64,000 nucleotides of DNA, taken from positions 186,001 through 250,000 of the forward strand of contig JADILM010000010.1 in the NCBI GenBank assembly GCA_016617785.1, given 5' to 3'. Each line of letters starts with the position of its first letter. Position 1 is the stretch's first letter. The stretch is from Sporobolomyces roseus. Its lineage: Eukaryota; Basidiomycota; Microbotryomycetes; Sporidiobolales; Sporidiobolaceae. Below the pieces are notes generated by a model that was not told where the DNA came from, made no database searches, and saw only the letters and a program-made list of their open reading frames with translations. Below are positions 24,443 to 35,853 of this stretch, in pieces. The position numbers and the translations under genes were made by a program.

Positions 24443-25370
24443 ATGTCCACTGTAGCTAGGTCCAGTAAGTCTCCCTACCTTCTCTCTGGACCCTTCACCC
24501 TCCTCCCCTTTCACTCACTCTCTCCTCCCTCTTGACCTTGAACTTCAGACCTCCCCTGGGGACTCAACTCGGGTCACCCGACTACTGTCATCCCCAAGGT
24601 CGCCAAGCCCTCGAACCGCAAGGGAAAGCAATCCGCTCGTTCGGCTTTCGTCAAGAGCATCGTTCGTGAGGTGAGTTAACTTCGTTATCCACTTTACCTA
24701 CTCATCTCCCGTACGAATGCTGATCAAAGTCTACTACTCTATATATTATTATCTACTCTACTTGGGAAATTTGCTGCTGGAACTGGAAATTGGGAATCAT
24801 GAAACTTGATTTGGAATGATTGAATTATGGATTGGGGGACAATAAAGGTTGCTGGATTCGCTCCTTACGAGAGGCGTGTTATGGAATTGATCCGTAACTC
24901 CAAGGTACGCTCTCCTCTTCTTCTTTACTCGCCGAGTTGTGAGAGAGAGGAAATGCTGATTGATTTGGTTTGGTTGCTGAAAATAGGACAAGAAGGCCCG
25001 CAAGCTTACCAAGAAGCGTGTAAGTATCACGATCTACGACTATGGATGACAGTATCGAGATCGAACGAGGGAGATGTGTTGGCGAGGGACAGAAAGAGAA
25101 AGTGGGGCGGGAGAAATCAGAGAAAGGATCGAAGGAGAATGGATGGATTGAAACGGTACAGATCCCTAGTCTTCCCCTTGACGATACTGATCAATCCTCT
25201 TTCTTTCTCTGGAATAGCTCGGTACCCTCCGTCGTGCCAAGCGCAAGGTCGATGAGCTTACCGGTGTCATCGGTACGTTCCCTCATTCGTCCACCTCTAC
25301 TCTTCCCGTTTCGCTAGCTTACGTTGAGATTGGTGAGTAAACAGCCGAGCAACGTCGTCACGCCGCATAA
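24443..25370 (+). CDS. RPL36: 60S ribosomal protein eL36 (RPL36)
   Basis: Cytosolic large-subunit protein. Six exons: 24443-24464, 24549-24670, 24848-24904, 24987-25019, 25218-25272 and 25345-25370, totalling 104 residues, the usual size. The protein begins MSTVARSNLPWGLNSGHPTT and contains the family signature [20 protein letters not shown] (20 residues), then KKARKLTKKRLGTLRRAKRK and a short C-terminus ending AEQRRHAA. Exon 4 is 33 nt. Introns 2 and 4 are about 177 and 198 nt; I looked for snoRNA boxes in both and found no convincing pair. Confidence 0.96.
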
Positions 25371-26695
25371 ATGGATCAAGATTACCAGTTATGCCCCCGT
25401 TTTCGACTCTTGTAAAACCCCTCCCTCTACAGAAACATTCGCAATGGATACTTCTCGACAACAAAGACAGAAGTGTGATGGGGATGAAAGATGTGATGCG
25501 GCGATTAGAGCGAGAGAGTGAACGAGAGAGAGCGTGAACGGGGATGGCTGAGCAAAGGTGGAGGCGAAAGTGGGAGAAGTGAGATCAGCGTTTCGCTTTG
25601 GGTGGAGGAGGGGACAGCTTCGGCGGCGGCGAACGTCTCCTCGATTCAGATTGGGGCGCTAGCCAGACTTGCTCTTTGTGGAGAGAGGCAAGCGAACCGT
25701 CTCGATTTTCGAATTCGACTTCCAAGTTCAATTCTCGCTGTTACTTGATCTCTGCTCCGCATACAGCTCACTCGCTTCGAGCAAGAACTTGTGCTGCTTG
25801 CTGTGCTACTGACACTTTCGAGGAGACGTCCACTTACTGAGCCAATTCGCGAAAAGAGAACAATTGCGAAATGCTTCGAAGCTCCCTTCGTGAGCCAGAG
25901 GGATACGGAGCGAGCGGCTAGGGGCGTCGAGTCGTGATTGCGTGAATGACGTGGAATGATGGGGAGAGCAGTCGGCGTACCGCGAGGGAGAAGATTGAAA
26001 GCGAAACAAACGAAGCGATGAGGTTTCGTCGATTTTCGACAAGAGTCAAGCTGTGCACTTTCTCTCTTGCGTCGATCAGCGAACTATTTCGACACAGGGA
26101 AACCTTCACTACAGTTCCTCGATTCGCGAAATGCAAGAGATTTAGCAAGCACGGACATTTGAATAAGAAGTTTGCTATCAAGAGCAAACATAATCTAATT
26201 CGACTTGGGGGTGGGTTTTTTCGCCGCTTCTTTCCCTCTCTCTTCTCTCTTCTGCGTGTAGCTCCGACCTTTACGAACTTCCACCACTTGATCTAAAAGT
26301 AGCTAAACCTATCTCTCTATCTCTTCACTATCTACATAGCTAACCAGTACTCTGTTCTCGATCTACAGTGGTTAGTTTCGATCCACCCTCTCGATAAATC
26401 TTCCCCCTCTCCCTTCGTCTATACTCTTGAATGAGTTTTTCGGGCAACTCTTCTATGAGTTAGCTTGGTGTCCACCTTCGTGGTTGGAGTTTGGAGTTTT
26501 GCTCTCAGCAGATCGAGACCTTTTTTTTTTTTCCTCCATTGGAAAAAAAAGAGGTTCTTTGATTCTGGCTTGATTGAAGCAGGAGGTCGTCCTTTCGAGG
26601 GGATGGCCTCATTAGAGCTCTTCGCTTCCATCGAGAACGAATCTTAATGACCTGCTTTTACCCTCTCTACCCCGTTCGTGATTTCACGATATACA
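25371..26695. other. intergenic, RPL36 to eL8
   Basis: 1.3 kb with no supported gene. It holds the 3' flank of RPL36 and the upstream region of eL8. Near 26,518-26,552 a run of 13 T is followed after a short spacer by 8 A, giving TTTTTTTTCC and GGAAAAAAAA as inverted halves. The position upstream of a ribosomal protein gene fits a poly(dA:dT) promoter element, but this is inference. The transcribed start of eL8 must lie in the right part of this stretch. Confidence 0.4.
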
Positions 26696-26760
26696 GGTGA
26701 GCTCCCCTCGTTCTATTTTCCACCGTTGATCTCGCCTGACTCTGCATTGCTATCGATTAG

Positions 26761-27729
26761 GCCCCCACCAAGAAAGTCGCCAAGGCCCCCGGCCAGACCA
26801 AGTCCTCGAAGAAGACCACCAACCCTCTCTTCGAGTCCCGACCCAAGTCTTTCGGTATTGGTTCGCTTCACATTCTCTCTCTCATTCCCCTCTCGTCCCT
26901 CGTCTCATCACTGGACGGTCTACAGGACAATCCATCCGACCTACCACCGACTTGACTCGCTTCGTCAAGTGGCCCGAGTACATTCGTCTCCAACGACAAA
27001 AGGTTATCCTCAACCAACGTCTCAAGACTCCTCCCGCGATCGCCCAATTCGGAAACGTCCTCGACAAGAACACTGCCACTCAACTCTTCCGTCTCCTCAA
27101 CAAGTACAAGGGAGAGTCGAAGCAAGAGAAGAAGGTTCGCCTCGAGACCAAGGCTGCCGACCTCGCCGATGGCAAGAAATCTGACGAGTCGAAGAAGCCC
27201 TTCTTCATCAAGTCTGGATTGAACCACGTCGTTTCGTTGGTCGAGAACAAGAAGGCGAACCTCGTTGTCATCGCCGACGATGTTGACCCTATCGAACTCG
27301 TCGTCTTCCTTCCCGCCCTTTGCCGCAAGATGGGTATCCCTTACACCATCGTCAAGGGTAAGGCTCGTCTCGGTGCCGTCGTCGGTCGCAAGACTGCCTC
27401 GGTTCTCGCTTTCGGAGAGGTCAAGCCCGAGGACAAGGCTGAACTCGCAAAGTTGGTCTCTGCTATCAAGGTCAACTACACCGAGAAGTACGAATCTTCC
27501 CGCAACCATTGGGGAGGAGGACACCGTAAGCTTTAGCCTATCCCCTTGCTCGTCAAGTCTGTGATCAGAAACTGACTTTGACCTTGACCTTTTCTTTCTC
27601 CCTCCCCCTCTCTTCCCTCACTTTCCTCACTTTCCCTCGTCTCTAGGTGGAAAGAAGTCGATTGCCAAGCTCGAGGCCCGTGCCAAGGCTCTCGGACAGA
27701 ACCCTGCCAACGTCTCGCACACAGTCTAA
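26761..27729 (+). CDS. RPL8: 60S ribosomal protein eL8 (RPL8; RPL7a in animals), start codon unresolved
   Basis: Cytosolic large-subunit protein and RNA-binding member of the L7Ae family. Three clear exons: 26761-26860, 26926-27525 and 27647-27729. They encode 260 residues from [20 protein letters not shown] to [12 protein letters not shown]. Family blocks include [40 protein letters not shown], the RNA-binding core [20 protein letters not shown] and [20 protein letters not shown]. Exon 26761 opens in frame 0 with Ala-Pro, so a preceding exon should end in ATG. No ATG directly followed by a GT donor exists in the preceding 1.4 kb. A good donor CAG|GTGAGC lies at 26695/26696, preceded in frame by ATA. 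The 3' half, from about 27,162, is duplicated in inverted repeat 1. Confidence 0.9.
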
Positions 27730-28726
27730 GTGTTGTGAAATCTCGTCGTCGAAAGGAGTTTGCACCCACCCAAAAACCTTGTTCAATTCCCTCTCTTCCT
27801 CTCGCTGTATCCCCCTCGTTCCGCAATGTCTTCTATTCGTTACATTTCCCCTTCCTTCGTCGTCATGTTGTATTGCGATCGTTTCTGTTTTGTCTTCGGA
27901 TGGATTTCATTGCAATCGAGTATGGCTCTCGAGGAGGAGAAGAATTGTTCAAGGAACTCGCAGAGTGTCTCGTGTCATTGAGAGCTGAATGTGATCAAGA
28001 GCTAGTTCATGCCGTTGTTCGTCAAACTTGCTTCGACTTGCAAATTCCGTTTGCGAGGACCTCGTTTCTTCTCGCACGAAGTTCACTCTTGAGTGTGAAG
28101 AATCGTCGTATTCACCATCTGCGCCCTTGTTCGCTGGCTGCTCATACCAGGTATATCAGTCGTGCCGCTGACGGACTAGTGACTCGTCGAACAAGTCGAT
28201 CCCAATGTCCTCGCATACGAGTTTCTAAGTCGACGTTTCTTACGATATCTCAAGCGCTCTGCTCGATCTCTGTGATTGACATCGATATCGATGATACGAT
28301 TGAGAGCCTTTGCCTTACGATCGTGTAGCAATGTCAGAGCCGTCGAGCAGCGAGCATCGTTTCGCTCCTTCTTCGGATCATCCACTCTCCCAGCGTTCGT
28401 CCTCTGCAAATCTTTCAATTTCGCTCGTACCCAAGTTGAGATCGACGCTCGGAGGCAGAGCGTGTTAGCGATTCGGTATCGACCTTTGCAATCACTCGTC
28501 TTCGACTTTTTGACTTTTTGCGAAAAGAGAGAAAAGCTTTGAAAGGAATTTCTCTTCCTCTCAGAATCGCTCCTTCTGTCAAATTCTCGGTCTCATCGAA
28601 TTCTAGATCGTCTGGCTCGTCGAGGAAAAGTGAGGAGGATTGCGAAGAAATTCAGAGCGCTTTCCTTTTCTCCTCTTCCCGCTTCTCTCACTTCGCTCAG
28701 CGCGTGTTTCGTTAGCTCAGTCTGCG
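27730..28726. other. eL8 3' flank to F-box-like gene
   Basis: It lies entirely within the left arm of inverted repeat 1. The first 230 bases match the right arm almost perfectly; the next 500 are related but diverged; the last 250 match again. Open frames here are not supported. Confidence 0.4.
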
Positions 28727-30306
28727 ATGTAAGTACTCTAGTCTATTCCAGAATAGTCAGAACGTAGCCTCATCACGATTGAATCCCTAGGTCGCTTGAT
28801 CAACTTCAGTCAACAAAACGGATCAAACAAGAGGAGGAAGGGCACTCACTGCCAGGAGGAGGTATGTAGAGGTATAGAGAGCTGTCTTGAAAGCTATGCT
28901 GACCTCGCTCGTGAGCTGTCGATAGGTTCTTCTTCATCTGCTCGACCTCCTACTTCCTTCCTCGATTTACCCGACGACATCCTTCTCCTCATCCTCGAAG
29001 AGTTCTACGAACAACGTTACGAATCCATCACTCCTACGACTCCCCTTCGAATCGCCGAAATCCTCATCAACAAACGAATCTACCTCCTCGCTCGTCCTCT
29101 CCGGTACAAACGACTCTCGATCAACGAACAACAACTCGACGTGCGGCTAGCCGGGTTGAACGAGGACGATATCCGACGCTCAGCACTTCTTCACCTCGAC
29201 GTCGCTTTGACCGACTCTTTGTCGAATCTCACGGGATCGGTCATTGTTCGCCTCCCTCGTCTCACCCATCTATCCATACACGGAACGATCTCCACGACCG
29301 AAACAGCCATCTTCAATTTATCTAAGGGTGTTGCAAAAATCAAGACGTTGCAGCTGATTGGACTATGGGCGAAGTCGGGATTGGGGACGATCTACGATTT
29401 CTACGGCCAATATCACGACCAGACGCCGTATTCTCATCCTCAGTTTGCATGTCACGACGAAGGCGTTCTTTGGCTGCGCGGCTCCGACGGCAACGAAGAC
29501 GAGCGACACCACACCTTCATGCCAGAGAGCTCATGGTCGAATCTGCCGCAATCCAACTGGCGAGGTCTCCGTTCATTGACACTTCGAAGTCACAACGGAC
29601 GCTTGCCATGGGACGAATGCATTCTCGAACATCTTGAATCGTCGGTTTCTACAGAAGACGTGCGTTCTTTCTCTTCTTCTATCGACAGTTAAGCTGATCC
29701 TCCGTCACTCTCGGCCACAGCATACGCCGGCACAGATTCCCCTACGACACCTGGCTCTCGATTTTTACGTGGAACCTGCCGTCAACGGTGCAACTTCAGC
29801 AACACGGACTCATCTCGACAAGCTTTTACAACTCCTCGAGTCCACCGGTATTCAGAGACTCGAGCTATTTAGGCTTTGCGAGATCCCTCTTACCGATACC
29901 AGCTTGACTATCTCGTCTATGCGATTGCTGAGGCTGGATGGAGATTGCTCATTGAGGAATAAGGTGAACTCTCTTCGCTCTGTTCGTCGCGGACAGGATC
30001 TAATATTTTACTGTTCAGCATACGTTCCGAACGCTGTTTGCCCTCCTATCGACCTTCCCTTCGATGACTCAGCTCCACTTTGTCGGATCCTACTTCTTCG
30101 CGACGCATTCGAGCGCAGAGGAGGTCTCGAAACTCTCAGGATTCGCTCAGCAAGTCTGTTATCCAGAACTCGGCATCCTTCTTGGGTTTCTGCGACGATC
30201 AAAGGTCCTTATCTTCGCCTATCGAGCCCGCGACGAAGGAAGAGAAGTGAGGTGGACGAGATTGACAGCAGAAGACGAATTTGATCAAGATTGCTGGACG
30301 CTTTGA
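28727..30306 (+). CDS. F-box-like / leucine-rich protein, IR1 left copy
   Basis: F-box proteins recruit substrates to SCF ubiquitin ligases; the target is unknown. Exons: 28727-28728 (AT of the start), 28791-28861, 28926-29659, 29721-29963 and 30019-30306; 445 residues. The start codon is split by the first intron (AT|G). The protein begins MSLDQLQSTKRIKQEEEGHS. The F-box-like segment is FLDLPDDILLLILEEFYEQR at about residues 34-53, followed by RIYLLARPLRYKRLS. Irregular leucine-rich strands follow, such as LRHLALDFY, and the end is RWTRLTAEDEFDQDCWTL. All junctions are GT-AG and keep frame, including the last two in the paralogue. Its inverted paralogue at 32711-34290 shares both termini. 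Confidence 0.75.
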
Positions 30307-30641
30307 TCGGGAAAAGAGGGAGAGTATAGATGATTTGAGCTGGAGCTACTTGTAATCACGGTCGTAATACTCCTAATGCAATAGGTCTTCTTTGTTGTCC
30401 CTCGAGCGTGAAATTCAGCTTGCGAAACAAGACTTTTCGCTTTTCGCAAAGTTATCGATAACGATAAATTCGCTTGAACGCTTGCTTCTTGCACTTACCC
30501 GCCTCAGTGTACGTTCTCGCGCTACCGCGGAGCTCTGGAGACGTGATTGCGATTGAAACGACTGCTCGAAGAGAGTTTCGCTTTCTCCTTCCTACCACAC
30601 TTGGTGCTTCGACTCGACGACTACAAGGCAGACTTCAGACT

Positions 30642-32331
30642 ATGATGCAAGCTCTCAAGTGCTCCTTACACCCGAAAACAGCGCTCTTATGCTCGTCCTC
30701 GCTGAGTAGGTCGGCTTCATCAACTTCATCAAACAGATCGATTGGGAAGAGTACAGGAGCCATGGGTACAGCTGGTAACGCTACAGGAGGGATGTTAAAC
30801 CCCAATCAAGCCCTCAGTATGGCCTAGCTGACTCTAGGTCGTGTTCAGGCGGTCACTCTTCCTCGATTCCTCAACTTCCCGACGAGATCATCCGGCGCAT
30901 CTTCGACCATTTGAGGGAGATCTTGGAACATCTCACGACATACTCGGAAATCGCTCTCTGCGCGAGTCAATACCTTCCCCTCAATCATCGCTTCTACACA
31001 CTCCTTCGCCCGATGTGGTTCTCAGCGCTTAATCACTGGCGCCTCAGATCGAACGAAACGCTAGCTAGAGCACTACAGCACCCTCTCATCTGCACCTGCC
31101 TCGAGGCAGTCTCGATCAGAATCGACGGCTCGACGGACTGTCAAACCGAATTCTCCAGTCTCTGCCGCCTACCACACGTTCGCTCAATCACAATCACCTT
31201 ATCAGAAGGTTCGGATGTTGTAGCTGGAGTACTGCTTCGACCTCTCGGCAACATCGCCAACCTTCGTGAACTTCGCATCTCGGCAGAGACGCCTCACAAG
31301 ATCAACTTTAGCTCCTATGCACTGGCTGAGACTGCTCCTTCGCTCTCAACACTCAGACTGCCATTCCGGGGCGGAGACTATGTGTGGGGCGCTCTCAATC
31401 AGTTACCTCATAGATTGAAGCGACTCGAACTACTCGTCTCAAAGTCAAAAAAGCCCGCAAGTTTCGATTGGCGCTCGATTCCATGGGAAACGATAGGAGA
31501 GCTCGCCATATGCTCAACGATCTCGCTCAACCACAAAAGCTCTCTGTCGGACTCGCTCACAACTGCTCTCTATCCTTCTTCGGTAAATCGACTTTCTCAG
31601 TCTCGCGCGAACCGAGCTTCGATTTGACGTCTCCGTTACGAAACTGGACAGCCGCATGCAGAGTTCTACACCCCTCGCAGTCTCCCACTCAAGCATCTAG
31701 AATTGAACTTCGATATTCAGCCTACATCCGACTCAGCCTTCGATCTTCGAAACCTCCACGACCTCTTCAAGCTGCTTGCGCTCACCTCCATACGGTCGCT
31801 CGAACTCGAGTTCGACGAGGGCGGAAGTTGGGCATGGGGTTCACCACTCCTGATTCCCTCGCTCATCACCCTCACACTTTCAAGCTTACAATTGCTGCGT
31901 GAAGAGGTGTGTTCTTCCATCAGCGGGAGTAGGCGTCGATTACTGATTTTTCAAGCTGCAGGCTCCATTCAACGTCCTTTGGCGCATCCTTCGGTCATTC
32001 CCATCACTCCGAGACCTCCATCTTCGAAACTTTCACCTTTCCGCAACACATCTCGCCACAGCAGACCTGCTTGCGCCGCTCACTGATAGCGAATTAGCGC
32101 TCGCATATCCAGAACTTGGAGCTATCCTGTTGTATGCCGAGCGAGATACTCAAATTCTAGAAGTCACTTATCAAGATGGGAATGGCGACGAAGAGATCAA
32201 ATGGCATCGATTACGACCAGCATGTTCCTTCCAGAGAGATCTCTATCGCTTCTATCATTTGCCGTAAGTGTCTTTTTAGCTCGCGTGGCAGTGCTGACCT
32301 ACCTCTTGTGCTGATAGCTGAGCCCGCATCG
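30642..32331 (+). CDS. F-box-like protein in the spacer of inverted repeat 1
   Basis: Related to the two arm genes but more diverged. Exons: 30642-30774, 30849-31582, 31652-31906, 31962-32263 and a last exon from 32328 that gives Pro and stop (TGA ends at 32331). The first in-frame ATG is 30642; 30762 is an alternative that would start MGTAG. The F-box-like segment reads IPQLPDEIIRRIFDHLREIL. Leucine-rich strands follow (LKRLELLVS, LPLKHLELNF, SIRSLELEF, SLRDLHLRNF), then a C-terminal part resembling the arm genes (YPELGAILLYAERDTQILEV, IKWHRLRPA). It ends FYHLP, lacking the DCWTL tail of its relatives. The N-terminal exon choice is the weakest part of the model. Confidence 0.65.
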
Positions 32332-32710
32332 ATCTTTCGCTTCATCTACGCTTTCCGCCTCTCAGCTCAATGTATCACACGAGACCTCTTTCAAATCACA
32401 CGCCTGATCTCTTTCACTATCGAATCTCACGCTTGATTTGTACCCTTTGTTTTCTCAATTTAAACGAATCGAAACGTGAATCCTCGAATTCCTTCTTTCG
32501 CTGATTTCAGCCTACACGTGCTCTCGAGACTGATAGCTGAAGAGAGCATGAGTGTCAAGCTCGAAGCGAGACACAGATTCGACTGCTCACAATTCCGAGC
32601 TGAAAATTCGCTCTTCTCTCGAGAAGCTCGATTGCGGCAAGAAAGTCGTCCCATCAGAGAAAGCAGCTCCACTTGTTCCACACATCTCCCGACCGACTCC
32701 ACCCTTAGCT

Positions 32711-34290
32711 TCAAAGCGTCCAACAATCGCGATCAAACTCCGCCTCCGGATCGATCCTTGTCCACCTCATCTCCCTCTTCTCCTTCGGTCCGCGATACGT
32801 GAAGATGAGCACTTGCGATTCTTTGAGATAGGCGAGGATGGAGCATAATTGAGGATAGCGGAAATAAAGAGGGATTGTGTCTAGTTTCGACATTTGGTCG
32901 GCGTTCGAGTCACTTCCGAAGAAGTTGGCTTCGAGATGAAGTTGTTGAAGGGAAGGGAAGGCGAGAAGCAACGTGAGGAGTTTTTGAAAGGTTTTCTATG
33001 GAGAAGCGAGAGTCAGCTCTATCATTTATCTCACCTCGAAGTTTCCACAGGCTTACCACTCTCTCGAAAGACGTCGTCCCTGCGAGATGGAGGACTTGCA
33101 ACGAAGGAATAGCACAGCCATTCTTGAGCTCTGGGATTCCTTTCAGCTTCTTCAGTTCAAGTTTGCTGATATTGGTTCGTCCGAGAAGCTCGAATAGATC
33201 TCGGAAGAGAGGCGGCGTGAAGAGACCAGTATCTTGAAGTGAGTTCCATTGAGGAGCCAAACAAAGGCTGAGTGACATTCTCTGTAAAGGTAGAGGTCGT
33301 TCGGACTTGATAAGAGAATCAAGGATCAGTCAGCTGAAATCGCTAAAAGACGTATTGAACGTACCTCGAGAGCACTGCGAAGAGAGTCCACCACGTCACC
33401 GCTCTGCGGATTGAGTCCCTCCGTACCTTGCAGGTTGAGCGAGAGGAGATCTGTCCAGTCCAGCTTGACTTCAGGCAGCTCCCAACCAGGTTGCCAGGCA
33501 TAAAGGCGACGCTCGAGAGACCCCTCCGAGATCATCGAGTAGTATTTCTGCTTCCTGATCTGACACACGACTCTAGGATTCGAATGGCGCGTCCGCTTGG
33601 AGTAGGAGGCCAAGAAACGATCGTTCGGGGTCGAACCCGCGAAGCTGCTGAGCGTGATTCGTTTGAGTCCTTCGAGGGTCGAGACTGCGTCCGCCAGGCG
33701 GTCAAGCGCGTCGTTGCTCAGGTACGTTTCGGGCAGGACGAGTTTGAGGTTATGAAGTTCGAGCAAGCGAGAGATTCCAATGTAGTGAGATTGGCGAGCG
33801 CGGGTGTAAGATTGACGGCGAAGAACTTCACGCAGCGCTGACGTGCGTTGTCGCCGAGTAGACGAGCTAGCCGCACGTCGAGTTGTTGTTCGTTGATCGA
33901 GAGTCGTTTGTACCAGAGAGGACGAGCGAGGAGGTAGATTCGTTTGTTGATGAGGATTTCGGCGATTCGAAGGGGAGTCGTAGGAGTGATGGATTCGTAA
34001 CGTTGTTCGTAGAACTCTTCGAGGATGAGGAGAAGGATGTCATCGGGTAAATCGAGGAAGGAAGTAGGAGGTCGAGCAGATGAAGAAGAACCTATCGACA
34101 GCTCACGAGCGAGGTCAGCATAGCTTTCAAGACAGCTCTCTATACCTCTACATACCTCCTCCTGGCAGTGAGTGCCCTTCCTCCTCTTGTTTGATCCGTT
34201 TTGTTGACTGAAGTTGATCAAGCGACCTAGGGATTCAATCGTGATGAGGCTACGTTCTGACTATTCTGGAATAGACTAGAGTACTTACAT
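32711..34290 (-). pseudogene. F-box-like gene, IR1 right copy, apparently frameshifted
   Basis: Mirror copy of 28727-30306. The split start (AT at 34290-34289, G at 34226), exon 2 (34156-34226) and the start of exon 3 (34091) are conserved, and the first about 120 residues are nearly identical to the left copy. After the segment VNLTPALANLTTLESL the frame runs into a stop. The homologous continuation LLELHNLKLVLPETYL is in another frame, with the switch near 33,750-33,790. Downstream exons remain open and recognisable: the 33,326-33,766 part, LAPQWNSLQDTGLFTPPLFR, then LLAFPSLQQLHLEANFF and the end RWTRIDPEAEFDRDCWTL. One indel, or a sequence error, would explain it; I find no good intron that restores the frame. 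Confidence 0.6.
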
Positions 34291-35283
34291 CGCAGACTGA
34301 GCTAACGAAACACGCGCTGAGCGAAGTGAGAGAAGCGGGAAGAGGAGAAAAGGAAAGCGCTCTGAATTTCTTCGCAATCCTCCTCACTTTTCCTCGACGA
34401 GCCAGACGATCTAGAATTCGATGAGACCGAGAATTTGACAGAAGGAGCGATTCTGAGAGGAAGAGAAATTCCTTTCAAAGCTTTTCTCTCTTTTCGCAAA
34501 AAGTCAAAAAGTCGAAGACGAGTGATTGCAAAGGTCGATACCGAATCGCTAACACGCTCTGGCTTCAACCCTCGAGCTGGACTCAAGATTGAGCAAAATC
34601 CGGACATTTGTAAAGAACGAACGATCGAAGAGTGGATGATCCAAAGAAGAAGCGAAACGATGCTTGCTGCTCGACGGCTCGGACATGACTACATGATCGT
34701 AAGGCAAAGGCACTCAATCGTACTGTCGCTTTCGGAATCGATGACAACAATCGAGAAGAGCGCTCTAGGTACTGTAGAAAAACTCGAAAGATCAGTTTCC
34801 TGCGAAGATCCTGGACCGAATTCGTTCGACGACTTGGGCAGCGTATGCAACGCTGCGATCAGTGACACTGGAATCAGCTGAAAAAGAACTTCAGTCGTAG
34901 CTGAATGTGTACAGCCTTCGGCGAGTGCAACGAAGATCGATGTTCTGCGAAAACACTCTTTGTCGGTGGAACTGCACTCGAGTCGGCGACCACGACGACT
35001 CGAGCTGTTCAGACATTCTGTTTGATACGCTCAGCTCTCACAGAGGGAGCGACACTTCCGAAGTTCCTTGCACAATTCTTCTCCTCCTCGAGAGCCATAC
35101 TCGATTGCAATGAAATCCATCCGAAGACAAAACAGAAACGATCGCAATACAACAGAAGGAAGGGGAAATGTAACGAATAGAAGACATTGCGGAACGAGGG
35201 GGATACAGCGAGAGGAAGAGAGGGAATTGAACAAGGTTTTTGGGTGGGTGCAAACTCCTTTCGACGACGAGATTTCACAACAC

Positions 35284-35853
35284 TTAGACTGTGTGCGAGA
35301 CGTTGGCAGGGTTCTGTCCGAGAGCCTTGGCACGGGCCTCGAGCTTGGCAATCGACTTCTTTCCACCTAGAGACGAGGGAAAGTGAGGGAAGTGAGGGAA
35401 GAGAGGGGGAGGGAGAAAGAAAAGGTCAAGGTCAAAGTCAGTTTCTGATCACAGACTTGACGAGCAAGGGGATAGGCTAAAGCTTACGGTGTCCTCCTCC
35501 CCAATGGTTGCGGGAAGATTCGTACTTCTCGGTGTAGTTGACCTTGATAGCAGAGACCAACTTTGCGAGTTCAGCCTTGTCCTCGGGCTTGACCTCTCCG
35601 AAAGCGAGAACCGAGGCAGTCTTGCGACCGACGACGGCACCGAGACGAGCCTTACCCTTGACGATGGTGTAAGGGATACCCATCTTGCGGCAAAGGGCGG
35701 GAAGGAAGACGACGAGTTCGATAGGGTCAACATCGTCGGCGATGACAACGAGGTTCGCCTTCTTGTTCTCGACCAACGAAACGACGTGGTTCAATCCAGA
35801 CTTGATGAAGAAGGGCTTCTTCGACTCGTCAGACTCCTTGCCGTCGGCGAGTC
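35284..35853 (-). pseudogene. truncated copy of eL8, 3' half only
   Basis: Contains the eL8 C-terminal half from [20 protein letters not shown] through the last intron to the final exon and stop (TAA at 35286-35284). The intron and the 3' flank are almost identical to the intact gene. It lacks the first two exons and the first third of exon 3, and the upstream side is unrelated sequence, so it cannot encode a whole ribosomal protein. Near identity in intron and flank suggests a recent duplication or ongoing gene conversion. Confidence 0.85.

Larger units (their letters stand above)
27162..30306. repeat. inverted repeat 1, left arm
   Basis: Mirror partner of 32711-35853. Corresponding points sum to about 63,015 along the whole arm. 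For example, the eL8 stop at 27727 matches 35286, the split F-box start at 28727 matches 34290, and the F-box stop at 30306 matches 32711. The arm begins inside eL8 exon 3 and ends at the F-box-like stop codon. The sequence is near identical at 27,162-27,955 and about 28,480-29,150, and clearly diverged between and beyond those blocks. Confidence 0.9.
32711..35853. repeat. inverted repeat 1, right arm
   Basis: Mirror of 27162-30306. It ends abruptly inside the eL8 coding sequence at about 35,853, where homology to eL8 stops and unrelated sequence begins. Small differences from the left arm include a 9-base deletion in the eL8 3' flank (near 35,138-35,145). Confidence 0.9.

Noticed and set aside
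24671..25217. snoRNA search in the two longer RPL36 introns
   Set aside because: Isolated CTGA elements occur, but no C box with a terminal stem and no rRNA-like antisense stretch.
27526..27646. snoRNA search in the last eL8 intron (animal RPL7a introns host C/D snoRNAs)
   Set aside because: A GTGATCA and a CTGA lie only a few bases apart, too close for a guide; no terminal stem.
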